Shown: one piece after another, positions 57,933 through 64,000 of the stretch
Layout of the letters: each line of letters begins with the position of its first letter
Numbering within the stretch: position 1 is the first letter of the stretch
From: Deuterostichococcus epilithicus
Taxonomy: Eukaryota; Chlorophyta; Trebouxiophyceae; Prasiolales; Stichococcaceae
Length of the DNA stretch: 64,000 bases
NCBI GenBank assembly: GCA_033439295.1
Contig: JAVTLE010000005.1
Location: forward strand, 3,832,501-3,896,500
Reading direction: 5' to 3'
Translations under genes and position numbers: made by a program
The notes under the pieces: generated by a model
Seen by the model: the letters and a program-made list of their open reading frames with translations, nothing else
Database searches by the model: none
Told to the model about the DNA's origin: nothing

Positions 57933-60900
57933 ATGAGCATTGCCGCGCAGCATGCTGCGGTGGCGACGCGCCAGAAGTACGAGCAGAAATGCCCGGACTG
58001 CGGCGGCAGCGACTTCGTTGAGGACTTTTCTGCCGGCGACCTCATCTGCAGAGTGCGCTCACCAGACGCCGGCGTCCATGTCGCACTGCAAGTTTCATGC
58101 CCGGCTGAGGCAGGCTGACTGCGTCACGGCCAGGATTACCAAGTTGTTTGATGCCAAAGCATCAAAATGCGTGGCTATGCCAACATCCAAAGTAGACTGT
58201 GATTTGCTCCAAGCAGAGATGACGGACACCTGACCTGCCATGCACATCTGCGCCTCCCATGTCGCAGGAGTGTGGGCTGGTGGTGGAGGCCCACGCCATT
58301 GACGTTCGCTCCGAATGGCGCACCTTCAGCGACTCGGTACGTTGCTGACCCCCAGGCTGGAACGTGACTGTGCCATTGACAACATGGTGGCCTTGGCCCA
58401 GGCAGCAATGGACCTGCGGCTGTGCGAGGTGCATGCATGCCGCCAAGGGGGAACGCCAGGCTGCTGCATGCACAGGCGCCATGGGGCGCTGGCGGAGGCT
58501 GTCACCGCCTGCATCTTTGCCCTTGTTCAATCTCGGCCAGACGAGTCTGCCCACCAGTGCAGACGCAGCAGACTCTGGCCAGGCCAGTGTGCCGGCCAAC
58601 ACAGCCTGCTGCTCGCACTGCTCCTGACTGCTCCCACCTGGAGCCTCATTTCAGGGTGTCATGTTGAAAAACAGGACAAGCAGACCGTGGACCCCAACCG
58701 GGTGGGCGGCCCCACCAACGCGCTGCTGGGCGAAAACTCGCTGAGCACCACCATTGGCGCCGCCGCCGGGGCCGCCTTGAACGACCCGGCATCCAGAAAC
58801 CTCCAGCGCCTGGCCGCCAGGCGGGTCATTGCAAAACCTAAACCTTCAGATGGCGGTTCAGCAGCACCCTGAACCTGCACAGCTGTGGGCAGAAGAGGCT
58901 GGGGGACTGGTCTAGGGCATTTTGGGCATCTGGCGGGGCTGACCCGGCATGTGGCAGACGCAAGAGTCGCTGTAGGCATGCCCAAAGGCCGTCCGCGCCA
59001 GCTGCCACCTGCAAGTCCTGCTCGTCAGCACCCTGCCTGACCAGCGGCCGTGCCCTGCTTCCCGCAGAAGCGGCGGCGGCGGCGGCGAGAAGAACCTGTC
59101 GGCCGCCTTCCGCGGCATCGGCTCCATTTGCGACCGCCTGGGGCTGGTGCGCGTCATCCGCGACCGCGCCTGCGAGCTGTACAAGCAGGTGGGCGTGCAT
59201 TGCCCGTGAAATGCACTGTATCAAGGGAACCGCTCAGTCATTTCGCCATGTGCCGAAGGACCGTGGACCTAGGTGACCATGCTCCTTGGCGGCGCCTGCA
59301 GGTTGCTCAACATTTGGGCGATTATTCGATCTACTCCAATACCAATTGCGTCTGCAGGCCGCCAGGATTGCATAATAGGACACAAGGCATGCTGATTCAC
59401 TCAAGCAGGCCAATGCTGTGCAGAGGGTGGGATGCCCATGCAGTGGCGGCCACTGCTGCGCAGGTCGTCGACACAGGCGGCGTCATGGGGCAGGCAACGG
59501 CGCGACGGTGATATCTGCGAGGCAGCAGACGTTGAGCAACGCTCCCATGCATGACCTGTCGTGCTGATGCACTCCCGCCATGCTCAGGTGACGGACACTG
59601 GCGGCGTGAAGGGGCGGCAGGCGACGGCGATGCACGCGGCGGTGGTGTATATGGCCTGCCGCCTGGAGCACAACCCCCGCACCTTCAAGGAGATCCTCGC
59701 GGGCGCGCCCGGCACCTCCAAGGTATTAATCCCTAGGAAATTATGGAATGAGTACTAGACTCAAAGGCGGCGACTCGGACTTCTTGTTCAGCGCTGGGTC
59801 CCGCCGGCAAGGCACAGGGTAGACTGGTTCACAGTTTGTGCTCGTGAGGAGCACTGATGTCGTGCTGTCGTGCGCCTTATCGACTTTGGTAGCCTGGGAC
59901 AGAAACGGCATGCGGGCGCTCTGTGAGAACCGCACCAGTGGAGCTGCAGGAGGGCATCAGGTGCGCACACGTTGCACATCTTGTGGTACCAACGTCAATT
60001 CTACAACCTGAACCCCCGACCTCAAACCTCAAACCTCAAGATGTCGCTATGTGCAGGTGGACATTGGGCGGGCATACACGGCCATCCAGCGGGAGCTGGG
60101 CCAGGTCGTGGACGCAATCCACCCGGCAGACTATGTGCGCCGATTTTGCAACCGCCTCGGCCTGGCGCAGTCCGACGTCAAGGTCCGAGCCGTGCCAGTG
60201 GCCTGCGGCAGAGTGACTCGCGTGCCCCGGCAGTCTTGCGGTTGTTGCTGTCGCTGCGAGAGCGTGCAGCTGCGTGCTTGGTGGGCACTGCCGCTGCCGC
60301 GCAGCAGCAGCTGCCAGCGGACAGCAGGCCAAGCGCTCTGCCGCAGCCTGCTGCTGCGACTGCCGCGCCGCAGCAGGCGCGAGCTCTGCCGAGCTCCTGG
60401 CAAGGTGTCGACGGTGTCGGGTGGTGATTCTAAACCCTAAACCCTAACCGATTCCAGGTGGCGACGGAGGTGGCGGAGAAGGCGTGCCCGCGCGCCGGGC
60501 AGCGCGAGAACGGCGTCAGCAAGCCCTGGGACGGGCGCAGCCCCACGTCCATCGCCGCGGCGCTCATCTTCCTGGTCACCAGCCTGCCCAAGGTGCCGCT
60601 GCTTGGCTGTCGCGCCCGCCTTGCACCATGCAGGATGCTCCGCGGAGAGAGCTGCTCTTCATCTCTGAGGAGCCATTGCGATGCCCGCCGCCGCCACTGT
60701 TACTGCAGCGCCACCCCCGCCCTGCGTCTGGTAGCTCATCGCCTGCTGGCTCCAGAACTCGGCACTCTCAGTTCGCAGGCATCCAAGAAAAAAGGAAATG
60801 AAAGGGAAACAAGCATCCATTTGGCACCTGATCCGCAGGCGTCTCAGCACCCGCGCGCGCACGAGGTGGCGGCCGCGACCGGAGTCGCGGTCGTCACCAT

Positions 60901-61003
60901 CCGCATCGCGTACCAGGACCTGGTCACAGACGCCGCGGCGCTGGTGCCGCCCTGGTTCGCGGGGCCCCAGGCGCTGGCGCAGCTGCCCGACCTGGCGGGG
61001 TGA
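57933..61003 (+). CDS. TFIIB: transcription initiation factor IIB, 8 exons
   Basis: General RNA polymerase II factor linking TBP-DNA to the polymerase. Exons 57933-58052, 58268-58336, 58675-58820, 59068-59188, 59588-59722, 60057-60182, 60458-60592 and 60839-61003 join with consistent phases to 338 residues. The N-terminal Zn ribbon is CPDCGGSDFVEDFSAGDLIC with RECGLV; the B-finger/linker reads SEWRTFSDS and VGGPTNALLGENSLSTTIG. Cyclin repeat 1: EKNLSAAFRGIGSICDRLGL to QATAMHAAVVYMACR. Cyclin repeat 2: KPWDGRSPTSIAAALIFLVT to VVTIRIAYQDL. Length is typical. Intron 3 needs a GC donor (GCCAG|GCGGGT at 58820/58821). Intron 4 contains a decayed copy of exon 5's start, and intron 6 ends in CCCTAAA repeats. 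Confidence 0.95.
59464..59640 (+). repeat. duplicated exon 5 start in TFIIB
   Basis: CAGGTCGTCGACACAGGCGG at 59461 repeats CAGGTGACGGACACTGGCGG at 59585, offset 124 bp, with the same acceptor. The upstream copy would read VVDTGGVMGQATARR and then stop, against VTDTGGVKGRQATAMHAA in the real exon. Confidence 0.8.
60430..60457 (+). repeat. telomere-like CCCTAAA repeat at TFIIB intron 6 acceptor
   Basis: TAAACCCTAAACCCTAACCG followed by ATTCCAG directly precedes exon 7 at 60458. It holds two perfect CCCTAAA-phase units and one CCCTAAC. Confidence 0.85.
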
Positions 61004-61899
61004 CGCCATTAGCCTCAAGCTGCGGGGCAGGGAGCCTTCCCCTGGCAGCCACCTGCTTGGGGGCGCGCCAGCGCATGCGAGGCGCTCGCTGGTGTGCTGT
61101 CACCCGGCCTGGCGGCATCGCGGCTTGGGAGCAAGCGTAGAGCCTGAGTGCTTGACAGGAGGGGCGTGCCGCCTGGTCCATCAGCATGGTGGGCCCCAAA
61201 ACCTAGGGACAAAGCAGACATGGCCGTGTGACAGAGCCGGCGTTCACTCAAACAATAGTTGTAACAGCGTGTAGGCCTGAGCGAGCAACTAAAACGGCGG
61301 AGTGCGGCTGGTTGGCAGAACTTGCCCCTGCCTGGCAGGCGGGCGGTATTTGCATGGGAGCTGGAAACTGTACAATGAAATTCTGCCATTTCCAGAGGCA
61401 ACAACACTTTGAAAAGCAGGTGTGCAAGCGCATCGAGGCAAGACCAAAGCATGTCTGTGCCTGCGGTCCAGGTGCTCGTCCTGCTTGCACGCTGCGTTAG
61501 GCAACACCCTTCTACATCATCCCCAGAAGCAGAGGCAGTAACGATGTGCAGAGCCTTGTTACCAGCCAATCCACGCCACGTGACGAGTGTGAGGAGTGCT
61601 AGCCGAGTGTGAGGACTGCTGAACCCTTCTGCCAGCAGGCAAATTGCAGGGCCGACACGTGGCTTGGATCTGACGACACGCAGCCCGCTCTGAGGACACC
61701 TGTCACCAAATTGGCGCTTGTTGAAAGACGAGAGCTGGTGAACAGTATCGCAGTCATTGTGCTGTACACAACACACCAATGCCACGCATTCTCATCCGCA
61801 GTTGCGCCTCCACAGCCCTTCCACTCCCGCCGACTTGCGCAGTCGAGGATATACCCCCACGACAGTCGTCTACCGCTCAAGCAAGTCGCCCGCCTCAGA
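61004..61899. other. intergenic region between TFIIB and the secreted Cys-rich gene
   Basis: TFIIB 3' UTR and promoter of the following gene. A short direct repeat (GAGTGTGAGGA / CGAGTGTGAGGA) is present at about 61587-61617. A long minus-strand ORF (61015-61785) has no recognisable domain. Confidence 0.45.
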
Positions 61900-62795
61900 A
61901 TGGCTACGCTCTCCAGAGCAAGCTTGCTGCTCGTGGCGGTGTTTGCTGCGGCAGCCCTGTCGCCTTCGACTGCGGTAAGCGCAGTAATCGTTCTTGGTGC
62001 AGGCGTCGTGCATGAGATGCGGCCGCGGCAAGACGTTTAGCAAGCTCCAAAGCTGGTCTGCCGCCCAAATTTCCGCCGTTCAATCTATGACATTTTCATG
62101 TCTTGTTGTACTATGTCATGCAGCTTAATGAGGGCTGCTCCTTTGCCAGCGATTGCCCAGGTACAGTCACGCACCTCAAGTCCACGCTTACGAAATGCTG
62201 GCATCTCCGTGTGCTGCAAGCACTCCGTCTGCAATATATACATCTAGCGGCAGCCTGCATCCAAGTACCATACATGGCGTCTTGAGATAACCGGTGACCG
62301 GTCCGATTGCAGCCGAAGAGCAGTGCGACTTCTACCTGGGTTGCTGCCTACCTTCCGGCGACTCCTGTCAGACTGACACCGGTGCGCATCTGCTGGTGGT
62401 GTAAGAGCGGTGTACGTCAGGCCATCCACTAGTCTGCCTACCTATGGTGTTGCACGCACCAAGCTGCAAATCGGTGTCCACATTCTGCTGACGAGATGGC
62501 ATTGGTGTGCCCAGATTGCTGTGGGGAGTTGCTCTGTCGGGAGCAGAGCAGCGGCGGCAGAAGCTCCAGCACCGCAGCCTCCGCTGCCAGCAGCAGCGGT
62601 GGCAACGGCGGCGGCAGTAGTAGTGCAGCGGCTTCTGCTGCGACCAGCGGTGGAGGGAGCGGCAACAGCGGCGGCAGCAGCAGCGCAGCGTCTTCTGCAG
62701 CGACCGGCGGCGGCAGTGACAACGGCGGCAGCAGCTCTGTTGCATCGGCGGCGGCTGCGAGCAGCGGCGGCGGCGGAGGCTTTGTCTGCACCTGA
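61900..62795 (+). CDS. secreted cystine-knot-like small protein with Ser/Gly/Ala-rich tail, 4 exons
   Basis: Exons 61900-61974, 62124-62160, 62313-62381 and 62515-62795 join with consistent phases to 153 residues. Residues 1-25 (MATLSRASLLLVAVFAAAAL...) are a signal peptide. The mature N-terminus has nine Cys in about 45 residues with spacing C-x5-C-x5-C-x5-CC-x6-C-x5-CC-x4-C (SFASDC, FYLGCCLPSGDSC, DTDCCGELLC). This spacing resembles knottin/EB-type disulfide modules. The rest is a low-complexity Ser/Gly/Ala tail of about 90 residues ending GFVCT, with a tenth Cys. Tails of this kind in algal secreted proteins may be O-glycosylated or act as a wall tether (inference). No family assigned. Exon borders fall between Cys pairs, and all four junctions are canonical GT-AG. 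Confidence 0.75.
62517..62785 (+). repeat. imperfect GGC/AGC low-complexity coding repeat
   Basis: Encodes the Ser/Gly/Ala tail of the cystine-knot-like protein. Imperfect units of the form GGCGGCAGC and AGCAGTGCAGCG alternate (SSSAAASAATSGGGSGNSGG pattern), likely variable in number. Confidence 0.7.
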
Positions 62796-63472
62796 CCAAT
62801 GCGTGTGAGCGGCTTACTGTCAGAGCCTCGCAAAGCACGCAGTCCAAACCAGGACAGAAAAAAGTTCTAACTCTCTGGGGCACTGTCTGAGGCCCCACAT
62901 GGCCTAGTAAGAGGCGGCAAACAGGAAGGCTGCTGCTCGATGGGTATGTGAGGCAGGCACTAGAATTCGTTGACAGGTTGGCCGCTGGTCTGAAAGGTGT
63001 GTGCACAAGTCGTTTTTAAACTCGGACCAAAACGATGTGGAGCCTCATGCGACGACAATTGCAACCTTGTAGAACGCAGATCTTGATGACAGGTTGGGTA
63101 CATCGTTTGGTAACAACTGGTCGGTGGTCAGTGGTCCATAGTGTGGACAGTTTGGCTGGTGCGTCGTTGCCTCCAAAGATGGATAGCCACAATTCGTTTC
63201 ACGTCTGTGGACTCCAGAATGCTTGTCGAGCCATACTTGCTGCCCCAAACTGACGCTCTGAAAACCCAGTCAGCAAGCTTGTCATCTATAAGCGGCATCA
63301 AAGCCGGCCACCAATTGCACATTCGGTTGCCTTATCCCACCTGATTGTGGCCAGCACTCCGGCAGAGCCGACTCTCGAAACCGCTCGACTGCCCGTTGCA
63401 GCATCAGCACACCCCAAAACGACATGGCTTGCGCCAGGCTTCCGGCAACACCCGCGGCGGCAGCAGCGTTAC
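62796..63472. other. convergent intergenic region, nothing recognised
   Basis: Between the Cys-rich gene (+) and the SDR at the right edge (-). AT-richer, with no coding signal. Confidence 0.4.
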
Positions 63473-63718
63473 TCAATTGACGGGCAGATCGGAAGGTGCC
63501 GCCTCCGCCACCCGCCCCTGCTTCTCCAGGCTGCCCATCAGCAGCCTGTCCCAAAAGCGGTCTGGCACCAGCCGCCGTACCCGCATCTGCAGCGCCGCCG
63601 CGGCGCCGACGACCTGCCGCGTCCGCGGCCGCGGCGCATTGAGCGTCGCCGAGATGGCTGCCGCGACGTCCTCAGCGCTGACGCCGCGCGACTCCGCGTG
63701 TGCCGCGCCTGCCTGCAC
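63473..63718 (-). CDS. C-terminal exon of a short-chain dehydrogenase/reductase (truncated by window edge)
   Basis: An 81-residue last exon opens in phase 0 after a CCGCAG acceptor and ends at TGA 63473-63475. It reads ESRGVSAEDVAAAISATLNA, PRPRTRQVVGAAAALQMRVR and RLVPDRFWDRLLM. This is the typical end of classical SDRs of the retinol-dehydrogenase-like group (GVSPE.VA..I..AL..P.P.TRY.VG....L....R.LP.R..D). The cofactor and active-site exons lie beyond the right edge or in 63720-64000, where I see nothing convincing. It is a different gene from the atypical SDR at 47-49.5 kb. Confidence 0.75.
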   Translation of the reverse strand: MQAGAAHAESRGVSAEDVAAAISATLNAPRPRTRQVVGAAAALQMRVRRLVPDRFWDRLLMGSLEKQGRVAEAAPSDLPVN

Positions 63719-64000
63719 CTGCGGCAATGACATGTCCACTTCAGCTCGTGGCTTGGAAGACATTAGTGCAGCAGATAAACTTATGTGTGTGTGCCGAAAC
63801 GGATGTGTATTGAGATGCAGGGAATTACACGCCCACTGCATCCTGCTGCCAGGAGTCATCGCCACAGCAGTCCTTCCAATCATAAAAATAAAATCGAACT
63901 GCGAGATCCAAGCAGAGAGGACTGAAGACAGCATGTGGCATGCATTTTCAACGCACATATGAAATTTGAAGAGTCCATGAAGAAATCTCTGACCTGGCGG
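63719..64000. other. intron sequence of the edge SDR gene
   Basis: Directly upstream (minus strand) of the last SDR exon. AT-rich, with no recognisable exon before the end of the window. Confidence 0.4.

Noticed and set aside
1-64000. bacterial operons, CRISPR arrays, IS elements, tRNA or rRNA genes
   Set aside because: Every recognised gene is intron-rich and eukaryotic. I saw no spaced identical repeats, terminal inverted repeats with transposase, cloverleaf-like sequence or rRNA-like stretch by eye; a dedicated tRNA scan was not possible.

Overview
The window is nuclear DNA of a green alga, most likely a trebouxiophyte (Chlorella/Coccomyxa type). It is GC-rich and dense in genes. Almost every gene is cut into short exons by introns of 50-500 bp. 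Recurrent CCCTAAA motifs match the plant/Chlorella-type telomere unit. The proteins have a plant/alga profile: phytochelatin synthase, a RuBisCO-activase-like AAA+ protein of the At1g73110 type, GT77 and GT14 glycosyltransferases, and CTR copper transport. No bacterial-style operon, CRISPR array or complete mobile element was seen. Gene models were built by following exon reading frames and GT/GC-AG junctions; nine are complete with consistent phases from start to stop (one of these, the small unknown, on frame alone), the others have some exons left open.

Layout, left to right: phytochelatin synthase (+, 0.59-5.2 kb); TMEM45/DUF716 membrane protein (-, 6.0-9.0); mitochondrial ribosomal protein bL28m (-, 10.0-11.05); a 67-residue unknown with one membrane segment (+, 11.7-12.2); PTRHD1-type peptidyl-tRNA hydrolase (-, 12.65-14.0); TRM112 (+, 14.6-15.6); GT77 arabinosyltransferase-like protein (-, about 17.25-23.05); RuBisCO-activase-like AAA+ ATPase (-, 23.7-28.5); zf-4CXXC_R1 (CDCA7-like) protein with DDT and WHIM regions (+, 29.45-34.7); Cys-rich secreted protein (-, 36.1-37.1); CTR copper transporter (+, 37.9-40.1); GT14-like glycosyltransferase (-, 41.0-45.2); atypical SDR (-, about 47.2-49.5); BNR/sialidase-like membrane-anchored protein (+, 50.7-56.8); TFIIB (+, 57.9-61.0); secreted cystine-knot-like protein with a Ser/Gly tail (+, 61.9-62.8); and the last exon of a second SDR (-, 63.5-63.7), cut by the window edge.

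There is no single pathway. Themes are metal handling (phytochelatin synthase and CTR), translation (bL28m, PTRHD1, TRM112), glycan/cell-wall work (GT77, GT14, sialidase-like) and transcription/chromatin (TFIIB, CDCA7-DDT). PTRHD1 and TRM112 are divergent and share a 0.6 kb upstream region.

The most unusual signal is structural. In at least six genes the intron just upstream of an exon holds one or two decayed copies of that exon's 5' end, usually with the AG acceptor, at offsets of about 90-125 bp (about 200 bp once). Several introns also carry CCCTAAA-type repeats where the polypyrimidine tract should be, and several junctions need GC-AG introns to keep frame.
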